This document shows positions 30,475 through 38,191 of a stretch of 64,000 nt of DNA, piece by piece. The position numbers and the translations under genes were made by a program. The stretch comes from Saprospiraceae bacterium UBA2329 (GTDB lineage: Bacteria > Bacteroidota > Bacteroidia > Chitinophagales > Saprospiraceae): positions 1-64,000 of the forward strand of contig DDUV01000057.1 of assembly GCA_002344975.1 (NCBI GenBank), written 5' to 3'. The notes beneath the pieces are model-generated. The model was not told the DNA's origin, did not search any database, and saw only the letters and a program-made list of their open reading frames with translations. How positions within the stretch are numbered: the stretch's first letter is position 1; each line of letters opens with the position of its first letter.

Positions 30475-30870
30475 ATGAGTTTAAAAAAGAAAAGACCGGT
30501 GATGGCCAATATGTTGGCTATGAAATGTCCTCGTTGTCAGGAGGGCGACCTGTTTGATACGCCGACGTTTTCCTTCAAAAAGCCGTTCGATATGCCGGAA
30601 AAATGCCCGCATTGCGAGCAGGACTATATGCCGGAGCCAGGGTTTTACTACGGAGCCATGTTCATTTCCTATATTTTTATGGGATGGTTCTGCCTGCTTT
30701 TTGTGATGTTTTTTCACTGGGTATTGGGCTGGGGCATGGCCGCGTCGTTTGGGCTGCTCATCGCGGTGTGCATTGTTTTATTTGTGTATATTTTTCGCCT
30801 CGCACGCTCCATCTGGATCAATATTGTAGTGAAATATGATCCTTCCAAAGCTAAACACAAGCACGCATGA
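30475..30870 (+). CDS. DUF983 membrane protein with zinc ribbon
   Basis: Protein of 131 residues. Two CxxC pairs (MKCPRCQEGDLF and EKCPHCEQDY) form a probable zinc ribbon, followed by two membrane helices (about 62-110) and a basic C-terminus (KYDPSKAKHKHA). This is the DUF983 pattern, whose function is unknown. It starts 6 bp after the Wzz-like gene and overlaps the Crp-family gene by 4 bp (ATGA), so translation is probably coupled. Confidence 0.9.
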   Translation: MSLKKKRPVMANMLAMKCPRCQEGDLFDTPTFSFKKPFDMPEKCPHCEQDYMPEPGFYYGAMFISYIFMGWFCLLFVMFFHWVLGWGMAASFGLLIAVCIVLFVYIFRLARSIWINIVVKYDPSKAKHKHA

Positions 30871-31520
30871 TGACCGAAGAGCAACAGATCAGAGAGTACC
30901 TGCGCAAGTATTATTCCAACATTGCCGAACTCGGGCTACAGGAAGAGATAGCGCATATCGGCAAGGTGATGGAGTTCAAAGCCGGCGAAATCATCATGGA
31001 CTTCGGGGCTTATGTCAAGCTCATTCCTTTAGTGGTGGAAGGCAGCATCAAGGTGTCGCGGGAAGGTGACGACGGCGGCGAGATTTTTCTGTACTACCTG
31101 CAGCCGGGCGAGTCGTGTACCATGTCTTTCACCTGCTGCATGATGAACAAGCGCAGCGAAATCCGCACGCAGGCAGAGGAAGATACGGTCGTCATTGCCA
31201 TTCCCATTCGATACATGGACGACTGGATGTCGAGGTACCAAAGCTGGAAAAATTTTGTGATGATGTCTTACGATCATCGCATGAAAGAACTGATCCGAAC
31301 CATAGACGAAATTGCGTTCAAAAAAATGGACGAGCGCCTGCTCACCTATTTGCAGAAAAAAGCGCAGGTGACCGGTTCCAAAACGCTGAATGCCACCCAT
31401 CAGGAAATTGCTTATGACCTCAACGCCTCGCGGGAAGCGGTGTCTCGGCTGCTCAAACAGTTGGAACACGACGGCTATGTGAAACTGGGGCGCAACAAAA
31501 TCACTTTGGCCAAAGGGTAG
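30867..31520 (+). CDS. Crp/Fnr-family transcriptional regulator
   Basis: Regulator of 217 residues. A cyclic-nucleotide-binding beta-roll fills about residues 20-125 (GEIIMDFGAYVKLIPLVVEG, LYYLQPGESCTMSF), then the dimer helix, then a winged helix-turn-helix (about 165-215: ATHQEIAYDLNASREAVSRL). The cysteines in the roll (ESCTMSFTCCMM) occur where Fnr-like relatives differ, so the ligand may not be cAMP. Its start overlaps the DUF983 stop (ATGA). It might regulate its own operon; no operator is evident. Confidence 0.92.
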   Translation: MMTEEQQIREYLRKYYSNIAELGLQEEIAHIGKVMEFKAGEIIMDFGAYVKLIPLVVEGSIKVSREGDDGGEIFLYYLQPGESCTMSFTCCMMNKRSEIRTQAEEDTVVIAIPIRYMDDWMSRYQSWKNFVMMSYDHRMKELIRTIDEIAFKKMDERLLTYLQKKAQVTGSKTLNATHQEIAYDLNASREAVSRLLKQLEHDGYVKLGRNKITLAKG

Positions 31521-31522
31521 TT

Positions 31523-32203
31523 TTATTCCCTGTCAAGTAAGCCAAAGGCAAAAAACGTCAGCATGTTTTTCACCTCCGTCAGATCGTCTGCGGGCGTGCG
31601 CACTTCCGTGAGCGAGGGCAGGTGCTGTGCTGCATAAATGTGAAAATTGGCCATTTCCAGCAAGGTGCTGGCCAATGCTTTCGGGTACTCAAAGGCGGGG
31701 TTGACTTCCCCTATAATGGCTGCCAGGTCGGCGGCCAATGCTTTATACACGGCAAAGAATCCCTTTTTGTTCTCCTCGTCCACCGCTTTGGTGTGGTAGG
31801 TTTTGGGGCCTTCCGTCAGTACAATTCTGAATAAGATATGCTCATTGATATACTCCACAGCCGGATCGGCTTTGCTGCTGTCCACAATGGCCGACAGGGC
31901 GAGGCGCAGTTTTTGTTCGGGGGTTTCGATGTTGGTGGTGGCCAGCGTGATCTGATACCGCACGCGTTCCCAGTACCAGCATAGCAAATACACCAAAAAT
32001 TTGTGCTTGTTTTCAAAATAGCGATAAATGGAAGCCTCGGTGGATTCGATTCGGTGTGCTAATTTTTTGAAGGTAAATTCCTCCAACCCCAATTCCTCTA
32101 TCAGGCAAATACCGTGTTGCAGGATGTTGCGCCCCAGCTTGCTGTCCTGCGGGTCCCGTAGATACAATTGCTCGTTGACCTGAATTTGAATTTTAAAGCC
32201 CAT
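31523..32203 (-). CDS. TetR/AcrR-family transcriptional regulator
   Basis: Repressor-like protein of 226 residues. The N-terminal DNA-binding domain (about 20-70) shows FTFKKLAHRIESTEASIYRYF, the TetR helix-turn-helix signature. The C-terminal helical ligand domain is divergent. It converges on the Crp-family gene, 2 bp apart at the stops. A TACATTTG element lies upstream. The ligand and target are unknown. Confidence 0.9.
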   Translation of the reverse strand: MGFKIQIQVNEQLYLRDPQDSKLGRNILQHGICLIEELGLEEFTFKKLAHRIESTEASIYRYFENKHKFLVYLLCWYWERVRYQITLATTNIETPEQKLRLALSAIVDSSKADPAVEYINEHILFRIVLTEGPKTYHTKAVDEENKKGFFAVYKALAADLAAIIGEVNPAFEYPKALASTLLEMANFHIYAAQHLPSLTEVRTPADDLTEVKNMLTFFAFGLLDRE

Positions 32204-32223
32204 TTTTCGCCAATTTTAAAAAG

Positions 32224-32251
32224 CAAATGTAGCCACTTTACCTTTCGGTAG
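32224..32251 (-). promoter_or_regulatory. Promoter element and small dyad upstream of the TetR-family gene
   Basis: On the minus strand TACATTTG (32231-32224) fits the -7 consensus, 20 bp before the ATG. Just upstream, TACC-GAAA-GGTA (32240-32251) is a short dyad that could be an autoregulatory operator. Both assignments are tentative. Confidence 0.4.
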
Positions 32252-32274
32252 CATTACTTTAGCAAATACTTTTT

Positions 32275-32357
32275 CCACTCACCCTTCATCCCTCACCCAC
32301 TCACCCATTCACCCATTCACCCACTACCCACTCACCCACTCACCCACTCACCCATTC
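32275..32357 (-). repeat. GGTGAGTG octamer array, copy 2
   Basis: Seen on this strand as CCCACTCA/CCCATTCA units; on the minus strand it reads GGGTGAGTG and variants. It starts inside the last codons of the SH3 lipoprotein gene and supplies its TGA stop, then runs toward the TetR gene. Confidence 0.75.
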
Positions 32358-33448
32358 CTCTTACCCGCTTCAATACCATGCTTGGCCGGGTCTTTCAGCC
32401 TGTCCCGAAGGGTAGAAAGCGCCACCACATCGGCTTGAGTCAGTACCTTGAATTTTGCATTCAGGATAGCGTCCAGTTCCGCGCCGGCCTCGGCTGCTGT
32501 ATGCCAGAAGCTCGTTTCGGCCTGAGTCAGATCAGATACGATGCGGGTTTTCATGGTTTGGAGCGGCTGTTCAAAGAGTGCGTCAGGACTGCTTTGCGCA
32601 TTGATTTTGCTCAGCAAATCTTTACAAACGCCGCTGCCGAGCATACAATGCCCGCCGTAATCCCAAGTCTGAATCTGCCAGGCCGGGAAGAAATACTCGA
32701 TGCTGTCGTCGGGGAAGGCGGCAATTTGGAGGTCCATAAAAATGTCATCCTGTACGCCTTTGGTTTTTTTGGAAAGAGCCAGCCACTGCCGATAATCCAA
32801 AAAGAGGTAGTACGCGGTCCCCTCGGCCACCAATTGCGGCTGGAAGCCCGTGAACAGCTCCGCCAGCCAGAACATGTCGGGCATATCCTCGGCAGAAGTA
32901 GGCGGAATGCGCCGTTGCAGCACCTCGTTGATGGTGTCGCGCAGGGCCGTACTTTGTTCCAGCAGGCGGCTCAGGTCGGCTTCGTTGCGGGTAGCGGCCC
33001 AGTTGCGGCGGTGTTGGTTGATGCTCTCCACGAGCGGCTGTCCGAGCATGGCTGTGGCGCGTTTTTGCAGGAGGGCGCGGGTGGCGGGCGAGTTTTGGGA
33101 GGCGTCAAAAATGAGTCCTCCGCCATACACCCAGCCCGTTTGGCCGGAGGAGGTTTTCACCTTGATCCAGGGTTCGTCAAAAGTGATACCGCGCAAAGTG
33201 ACCCGCGTGGTGAAATCGCTCACTTCGCCCAGGTCTTCCAGTTTGGCGCCTTTGGGCAGGGTGGCCACGATGACGCCTTTTTCGCCGGGCGTTTCGCGCA
33301 TGCGGAGGTCGGACACGGCCGTTTCAAACTGCACCGGCCCTTTGTCGGTCATGGTTTCGGTAGAGGCGGCCTGTTCTGCGCCGGCATTTTTGGGGCGACA
33401 GCCGAACAGCAGGGCGGCAGGTATCAGCAATAGAAGTAAGGTACGCAT
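32348..33448 (-). CDS. SH3-domain lipoprotein
   Basis: Lipoprotein of 366 residues. The signal peptide ends in the lipobox LLFGC (MRTLLLLLIPAALLFGC). A bacterial SH3-like domain lies at about residues 40-120 (LRMRETPGEKGVIVATLP, WIKVKTSSGQTGWVYGGG). The rest is helical and of unknown function, with DMFWLAELFTGF and YYLFLDYRQWL notable. SH3b domains often bind peptidoglycan or proteins in the periplasm. The final codons and stop arise from an octamer array. The gap 33449-33610 contains no gene I can support. Confidence 0.78.
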   Translation of the reverse strand: MRTLLLLLIPAALLFGCRPKNAGAEQAASTETMTDKGPVQFETAVSDLRMRETPGEKGVIVATLPKGAKLEDLGEVSDFTTRVTLRGITFDEPWIKVKTSSGQTGWVYGGGLIFDASQNSPATRALLQKRATAMLGQPLVESINQHRRNWAATRNEADLSRLLEQSTALRDTINEVLQRRIPPTSAEDMPDMFWLAELFTGFQPQLVAEGTAYYLFLDYRQWLALSKKTKGVQDDIFMDLQIAAFPDDSIEYFFPAWQIQTWDYGGHCMLGSGVCKDLLSKINAQSSPDALFEQPLQTMKTRIVSDLTQAETSFWHTAAEAGAELDAILNAKFKVLTQADVVALSTLRDRLKDPAKHGIEAGKRNG

Positions 33449-33610
33449 GATGTGATTGTTTATTGAAATTGGTTGGAATGTTCCGGGCGACAGGCAAAGC
33501 GGAATAGTAAGAAGTCAAAAAAGTATTCGATACTTTCCTGAACACTCTAAGTTAGTAATCAGCACCGCGCCACACGCGCGGCAAGCATCAGCAATCAGCA
33601 CATCTACACA

Positions 33611-34129
33611 TTAGAAATCCTTTTTGCCCATCAGTATTTTGAAATCAATTTTGCCCTGCATCAGCTTCAGGTGCTCCACTACGGCTACGGCCCGGATAAG
33701 GCGGGTTTCGGCAGTTTTCGGCGAGCCGACGTAATAGAGCATAGTGCGCAACTTGCCGGGCGTGAGGGCGTGCAGACAGCGATGGCCCTCCTCGTCTTGT
33801 CGCAGCAATTCCTCCAACTCTTCGGGCATGGGCAGGCCGTATTCGCTGTCGTCTTTCCACAGGGTGACCTCTAACGGTGAGCCGATTTTGATGCGGAGCT
33901 GATCGCGCAGTTTTTTGTTCACATTGATAAAAAACGCCCCCTCGCCTTTGGGCATCAGCGCGCACTGAAAAGGCTTGCTGCCGTTGAGGATGCACACCAC
34001 GCGGCGCTTGTTGCCCTCCACAAAGACCTGCCCGATGGCGGCCGGCACTACAAAGTGATGCCCCCACAACGCCGAGTCGAAGTCCTCGAGCAGGGAAGTG
34101 AATTGAACGGCAGATTCGGGTGCTTGCAT
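33611..34129 (-). CDS. DUF1905/YdeI-like protein
   Basis: Protein of 172 residues. The N-terminal DUF1905 beta-barrel spans about 8-95 (WGHHFVVPAAIGQVFVEG, RRVVCILNGSKPFQCALMPK), and a YdeI-like helical C-terminal part follows (LHALTPGKLRTMLYYVGSPK, RLIRAVAVVEHLKL). Members are small cytoplasmic proteins of unknown role. It is divergent from the AT-rich restriction-type island. Confidence 0.8.
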   Translation of the reverse strand: MQAPESAVQFTSLLEDFDSALWGHHFVVPAAIGQVFVEGNKRRVVCILNGSKPFQCALMPKGEGAFFINVNKKLRDQLRIKIGSPLEVTLWKDDSEYGLPMPEELEELLRQDEEGHRCLHALTPGKLRTMLYYVGSPKTAETRLIRAVAVVEHLKLMQGKIDFKILMGKKDF

Positions 34130-34173
34130 GTGGTTGAGAACAAGTTGAACTTCAAAGTTCGGATTCTTTGTGG

Positions 34174-34181
34174 TATCTTTG
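34174..34181 (+). promoter_or_regulatory. -7 element in front of the restriction-type island
   Basis: TATCTTTG fits TAnnTTTG, 33 bp upstream of the short ORF at 34214 and about 95 bp before the DUF3883 gene. A TTG occurs further upstream than usual, so the -33 box is unclear. Confidence 0.45.
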
Positions 34182-34213
34182 TTCCTAATAATGAAAAAAA
34201 CTCAATTTGTTTT

Positions 34214-34267
34214 ATGAAAACATACCCAAAGACGGTTGCGGAATTTTTTTCTCAAACGCATATCTAA
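34214..34267 (+). pseudogene. 17-codon ORF, possible N-terminal remnant of a C5-cytosine methyltransferase
   Basis: The ORF reads MKTYPKTVAEFFSQTHI and stops 9 bp before the DUF3883 start, in the same frame. TVAEFF resembles the residues that begin motif I in one class of DNA cytosine methyltransferases, where AGIG would follow. Here it breaks off after FF at a run of seven T. A leader peptide is the other reading. Tentative. Confidence 0.3.
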
Positions 34268-34276
34268 TTATCTGCT

Positions 34277-35017
34277 ATGCATAAGACCCGCAATAGTGCG
34301 ATCCTGATAGGATTATTTTTATCAAGGTTTGATGAAGATGGCCTTAACGCACTTGGCTTTAGCGGATTTTGGGAAGCATTCAATACGTTAGGATATGCCA
34401 TAGGAGTGAAGCCTTCCTCTATAAAAAATTACAGAGACGAGTTTGATCCGTATTATCCAAATACAAGAAAAGGCTGGCACAAAAGAAGCCTTAGAGACTA
34501 TTGCAAGGTCGTCATGGAGGAATATGCGAGTTATGATTTACACTCATTTACTGAGATTATCAAGGAGTTATTGATTAATAACTATGAAGTTGAACGAATA
34601 GAGGAAATGATTATTGATAAGAAAAGTACAAGCTCAATTGCGCAAAGACTTATAACAGGCCAATCCGCGGAAGCCTATTTCAAGGAGAATTACTTGACAG
34701 TGCCACAGTTCCAGAATTACGCCTTTAAAGACACTACTTTGCTGGGATGTGGCTTCGATTTCCTCCTTACACGTCAAACTGATTTTTTTTGTATTGAAGT
34801 GAAAGGGCTTCACAGCAAATCAGGTACGATATCGCTGACGGAGAAGGAGTATCAAATGGCTGAAAAGCTGAGCGAGCATTTTTGCTTGTATGTTGTGTCT
34901 AATTTTTGCGAGCAACCTATTGCCAATGTAATAATCAATCCCTTAGAATCTGGGTTGGATTTTGTAAAAGATGAGAGGCTTATTACTGTTGTGTCATTTC
35001 AAACCTACATAAGATGA
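34277..35017 (+). CDS. DUF3883-type putative nuclease of a restriction island
   Basis: Protein of 246 residues. The N-terminal helical domain (about 1-95: GFWEAFNTLGYAIGVKPSSI, RDEFDPYYPNTRKGWHKRS) looks like a DNA-recognition or adaptor region. The C-terminal domain (about 130-246) has DUF3883 character, with an apparent PD-(D/E)xK core GFDFLLTRQTDFFCIEVKG, where D and ExK would be catalytic. Such domains accompany restriction and McrBC-like systems. It overlaps the next gene by 4 bp (ATGA). Codon usage is AT-rich compared with flanking genes, suggesting acquisition. Confidence 0.7.
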   Translation: MHKTRNSAILIGLFLSRFDEDGLNALGFSGFWEAFNTLGYAIGVKPSSIKNYRDEFDPYYPNTRKGWHKRSLRDYCKVVMEEYASYDLHSFTEIIKELLINNYEVERIEEMIIDKKSTSSIAQRLITGQSAEAYFKENYLTVPQFQNYAFKDTTLLGCGFDFLLTRQTDFFCIEVKGLHSKSGTISLTEKEYQMAEKLSEHFCLYVVSNFCEQPIANVIINPLESGLDFVKDERLITVVSFQTYIR

Positions 35018-35775
35018 ATGTAGATAATCAGTCCAACTATACATTGGCCTTTGAGGATGGCTGGGATGCGCTTCAGCCTCAAATCGTCAATGATCAGGAT
35101 TTTTTAAAAGCTGTTTTATTGATGCTTGATTTGATGAAACAAGATAAAAATATTGACCCCAGCAGATATTGTGATGAAAACGGCAATTTGAAAAGTTACG
35201 TCGAACTGTGTAAGTATAAAAAACTTCAGTTGGTCTATAATCCTGAATATCCAACATGGAAGATCATTCATACGCTACTCTCCCAAGCAATAAATGAAGG
35301 TAAAGCAGGGGCCGTTGCATATCATTTGGTTGGAGCAACTTTGCAATTGAGATTCCCGGACATTGAAATCTCAAATGAATCAGCGAATACCGCAGATCAG
35401 CCAACAGGAAGATCGGGCGATTTCACTATTGGCGACACTGTTTTTCATGTCACGGTTCATCCAATGACCTCTGTTTTTGATAAGTGCAGGGAGAATATCA
35501 AGGATGGGCTTAAAGCATTTTTGCTGGTTCCAGATTCCAGTTTGACGGGTTCTCGGATGTGGGCATTAAAAGATGGCGTGGAGCTTTTTGCGGTAGAATC
35601 TTTAGAGTCGTTCATTTCTCAAAACATTGAGGAAATTAGTGCATTTGATCCTAAATACCGGAAAAACAGCCTTTTCAACTTGATCTATTTGTACAATCAA
35701 AGGGTTGACCAAGCTGAAACAGATAAGTCGCTCATGATCGAATTACCCTCCAATTTGAAGGTGTCAAATGGCTGA
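35014..35775 (+). CDS. DUF4928-like restriction-associated protein
   Basis: Protein of 253 residues, resembling the DUF4928 family found beside DNA cytosine methyltransferases and Vsr. A helical N-terminal half is followed by the core GRSGDFTIGDTVFHVTVHP (about residue 130-150), which has the D...xVxV pattern of a nuclease-type fold, then KDGLKAFLLVPDSSLTGSRM. Endonuclease activity is inferred from context. It is coupled to both neighbours: 4-bp overlap upstream and 8-bp overlap with vsr downstream. AT-rich. Confidence 0.6.
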   Translation: MNVDNQSNYTLAFEDGWDALQPQIVNDQDFLKAVLLMLDLMKQDKNIDPSRYCDENGNLKSYVELCKYKKLQLVYNPEYPTWKIIHTLLSQAINEGKAGAVAYHLVGATLQLRFPDIEISNESANTADQPTGRSGDFTIGDTVFHVTVHPMTSVFDKCRENIKDGLKAFLLVPDSSLTGSRMWALKDGVELFAVESLESFISQNIEEISAFDPKYRKNSLFNLIYLYNQRVDQAETDKSLMIELPSNLKVSNG

Positions 35776-36175
35776 TGTTTTCACTCCCGAAAAACGTAGC
35801 GAGGTTATGCGAAGAGTAAAGTCTTCCCGCAACGCATCCACGGAACTGAAACTGATACAGTTTTTCAAAAATCATAAAATTAAAGGATGGAGGAGAAGTT
35901 ATCCTCTCGTTGGGAAGCCTGATTTTGTCTTTCCTAAACAAAGAATTGTCATATTCGCAGATGGTTGCTTTTGGCATGGCCACGATTGCCGAAATACTAA
36001 ACCCGCTCAGAATCGCACATATTGGGAATCCAAGCGAGACAGGAACATTGCCAGAGATATCTTGGTAACCAATGCTTTACAAAAAAAAGGATGGACTGTA
36101 ATTCGTATATGGGAATGTGAATTGAAAAAAGGTAGCTACGAATCTCGTTTGCTCAGCGCGTTACAATCGGATTAG
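35768..36175 (+). CDS. vsr: Very short patch repair (Vsr) endonuclease
   Basis: DNA mismatch endonuclease of 135 residues, normal length. Family features: MADVFTPEKRSEVMRRVKSS, the catalytic/metal region KPDFVFPKQRIVIFADGCFW, then HGHDC and the basic stretch YWESKRDRNIARD, and GWTVIRIWECELKK. Vsr nicks at T-G mismatches created by deamination of 5-methylcytosine, so it implies a cytosine methyltransferase now or in the past. No methyltransferase gene lies beside it. It overlaps the DUF4928-like gene by 8 bp and closes the AT-rich island. Confidence 0.93.
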   Translation: MADVFTPEKRSEVMRRVKSSRNASTELKLIQFFKNHKIKGWRRSYPLVGKPDFVFPKQRIVIFADGCFWHGHDCRNTKPAQNRTYWESKRDRNIARDILVTNALQKKGWTVIRIWECELKKGSYESRLLSALQSD

Positions 36176-36182
36176 AATTGAT

Positions 36183-36211
36183 TTGATCTCCCCCAAAACA
36201 TCGTACCTTTG
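36183..36211 (+). promoter_or_regulatory. rlmD promoter
   Basis: TTG at 36183-36185, 18-bp spacer, TACCTTTG at 36204-36211. The ATG follows 8 bp later, so the mRNA would be nearly leaderless. Confidence 0.75.
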
Positions 36212-36219
36212 CCATCCTT

Positions 36220-37623
36220 ATGGCAAAAAAAACTTTCATAGCGGAGCAGGTGCGCATCACCGGCATAGCAGAAAAAGGGCGGGGCGTAGGCCGAGACGCT
36301 GAGGGACGCGTATTTTTTGTACCCGATACCGTGCCCGGCGATGTAGTGAATGTGCTGACCCTGCGCAAGAAAAAGGGATTTTTTGAAGGCGTGGTGCATG
36401 CCGTGCTGGAAAGCTCGCCGGAGCGTGTGCAGCCCTTTTGCCGGCATTTCGACCTCTGCGGCGGATGCAGTTGGCAGCACTTAGACTATGCCGCCCAATT
36501 GCACCACAAACAACTGATGGTAGAAAACGCCCTGTTGCGCATCGGTAAATTGGAAGTAGAAGATTTTCAGCCCATCACAGGCGCTGATCCCAATGTATAT
36601 TACCGAAATAAATTAGAGTTTTCCTTCTCCAACCGCCGCTGGCTCACCAAAGAGGAAGTTGACTCTGAGGTGACCAACCTGGAGGATGTACTGGGATTTC
36701 ACAAATCGGGAGCCTTCGACAAAGCCATTGATATTGAACACTGCTGGCTGCAACCCGATCCTTCCAACGCCATCCGTCTGGCCGCCAAACGTATCGCTGT
36801 AGCGCAGGGTCTTGCCTTCTGGGATGCCCGCGACAACAAGGGTTTTGTGCGCAATCTCATGCTGCGCGTGGCCACTACTGGGCAGGTCATGGCGCTGATG
36901 AGTTTTTCCGAAAATCGCAAAAAAGCCATCTCCGCTTTTTTGGATGCATTGCAGGAGGCCTGCCCGCAGATCACCTCGCTGTACTATTGCATCAATCACA
37001 AGGTCAATGATTTTATGTTCGACCTCGACATGATCCTGTATCGCGGCGAGCCTGCTATCGAGGAGCAGTTGGGCCATGTACGGTGCCGCATCGGGCCGAA
37101 ATCTTTTTTCCAGACCAACACCAGGCAGGCTAAGGTACTGTTCGATACGGCTGCCGAGTTTGCCGGGCTGCAAGGCCACGAAAACGTGTATGATCTCTAT
37201 ACCGGAATCGGCAGTATAGCGTTGTATCTGGCGGGGCGTTGCCGACAGGTGACGGGCATTGAGGAAATAGCCGCCGCCATTGACGATGCGCGCGACAACG
37301 CGGCCCTCAACGGCATTGATAATTGCACTTTTTACGCCGGAGACGTGAAGGACATGCTCACGCCGGAGTTTGCTGAAAAGCATGGCAAACCCGATGTGCT
37401 CATCACCGATCCGCCGCGGGCGGGCATGCACCCCAAAGTGGTGGACATCCTGCTGGAATTGGCCGCGCCGCGCATCGTGTATGTGAGTTGCAATGCCGCC
37501 ACCCAGGCCCGCGATCTGCAATTGCTCTCGGCAAAATACCGCGTGCTCAAAGTTCGCCCGGTGGACATGTTTCCGCATACGCACCATGTGGAGAGCGTGG
37601 CACTGCTGGAGCTTCAGGGGTGA
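36220..37623 (+). CDS. rlmD: 23S rRNA (uracil-C5)-methyltransferase, RlmD/RumA family
   Basis: SAM-dependent rRNA methyltransferase of 467 residues. An N-terminal TRAM domain (about 5-62) is followed by iron-sulfur cysteines (C74, C80 and C83 in FCRHFDLCGGCSW, a fourth near HCWLQP), a SAM-binding domain (VYDLYTGIGSIALYLAG) and the catalytic PSC-type motif VYVSCNAATQARDL. RlmD methylates U1939 of 23S rRNA in E. coli; relatives may modify other uracils or tRNA U54, so the exact target is inferred. The TGA stop is the first TGA of an octamer repeat array. Confidence 0.9.
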   Translation: MAKKTFIAEQVRITGIAEKGRGVGRDAEGRVFFVPDTVPGDVVNVLTLRKKKGFFEGVVHAVLESSPERVQPFCRHFDLCGGCSWQHLDYAAQLHHKQLMVENALLRIGKLEVEDFQPITGADPNVYYRNKLEFSFSNRRWLTKEEVDSEVTNLEDVLGFHKSGAFDKAIDIEHCWLQPDPSNAIRLAAKRIAVAQGLAFWDARDNKGFVRNLMLRVATTGQVMALMSFSENRKKAISAFLDALQEACPQITSLYYCINHKVNDFMFDLDMILYRGEPAIEEQLGHVRCRIGPKSFFQTNTRQAKVLFDTAAEFAGLQGHENVYDLYTGIGSIALYLAGRCRQVTGIEEIAAAIDDARDNAALNGIDNCTFYAGDVKDMLTPEFAEKHGKPDVLITDPPRAGMHPKVVDILLELAAPRIVYVSCNAATQARDLQLLSAKYRVLKVRPVDMFPHTHHVESVALLELQG

Positions 37624-37669
37624 GTGGGTGAGGGGTGAGTGGGTGAAGGGTGAGTATGTGAGTGGTGAG
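37617..37669 (+). repeat. GGTGAGTG octamer array, copy 3
   Basis: Units GGGTGAGTG/GGTGAGGG start at the last codon of rlmD and contain its stop codon. This is the third such array at a gene 3' end in the window. Confidence 0.75.
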
Positions 37670-37679
37670 CAACCCGAAT

Positions 37680-37703
37680 CCGCCTTCGCCAAGGCTTCGG
37701 CGG
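37680..37703. repeat. CCGCC-GGCGG palindromic element, copy 2
   Basis: CCGCCTTCGC then CAAGGCTTC then GGCGG, related to 4947-4970. It lies between the octamer array and the next gene. Confidence 0.5.
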
Positions 37704-37743
37704 ATGAAACCCGAAACTTTGAACTCGAAAACATAAAAAATAT

Positions 37744-38175
37744 ATGATAGAAAAACTTTGGCAGGCGCTTTACGATGCCGGCGGCGTTATCAAAGACCAG
37801 GCCGCCAATATGGGGCAGGGCGCCCGCGAAAAAAGTCAGGAAGTCATTGAGGAATGGTTGGCGGTATTCCCCCGCCTCGAAGCCTACGGATTTCGCGTGA
37901 CGCACTTCTCGCTGGGCGTTTCCATCAGTCCGTCATTGGAGGTGGAAATGCGCGCTGCACACGAAACCTTTCCTCCGGAGCGCATAGACCAATACATAGA
38001 AACCACGCGCAGCAGCACGGCCCTGCAATTGGTTTTTAATACCGTCAAGTCCACTTATGCCTTGTACCGCAAGGCCAAACTGCCTCTGCGCGGGGAGTTG
38101 ATTGTGCGTTTGCGCATACGAATCTCCCCCGAAATACGCGTTATCATCGGCGCGCCGGCGGGCGTGGAGGAGTAG
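37744..38175 (+). CDS. Conserved-looking hypothetical protein
   Basis: Protein of 143 residues with no signal peptide or membrane helix. It begins with a helical segment (MIEKLWQALYDAGGVIKDQA) and ends in alternating strands (LPLRGELIVRLRIRISPEIR). I recognise no family. It starts after the repeats that follow rlmD and precedes the M23 peptidase gene by 16 bp, so it may be cotranscribed with it. Confidence 0.65.
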   Translation: MIEKLWQALYDAGGVIKDQAANMGQGAREKSQEVIEEWLAVFPRLEAYGFRVTHFSLGVSISPSLEVEMRAAHETFPPERIDQYIETTRSSTALQLVFNTVKSTYALYRKAKLPLRGELIVRLRIRISPEIRVIIGAPAGVEE

Positions 38176-38191
38176 ATAAAAAATAACATCC

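Noticed and set aside
32275..32357. CRISPR or iteron array
   Set aside because: Octamer units without unique spacers or replication gene nearby; better described as a dispersed low-complexity repeat.
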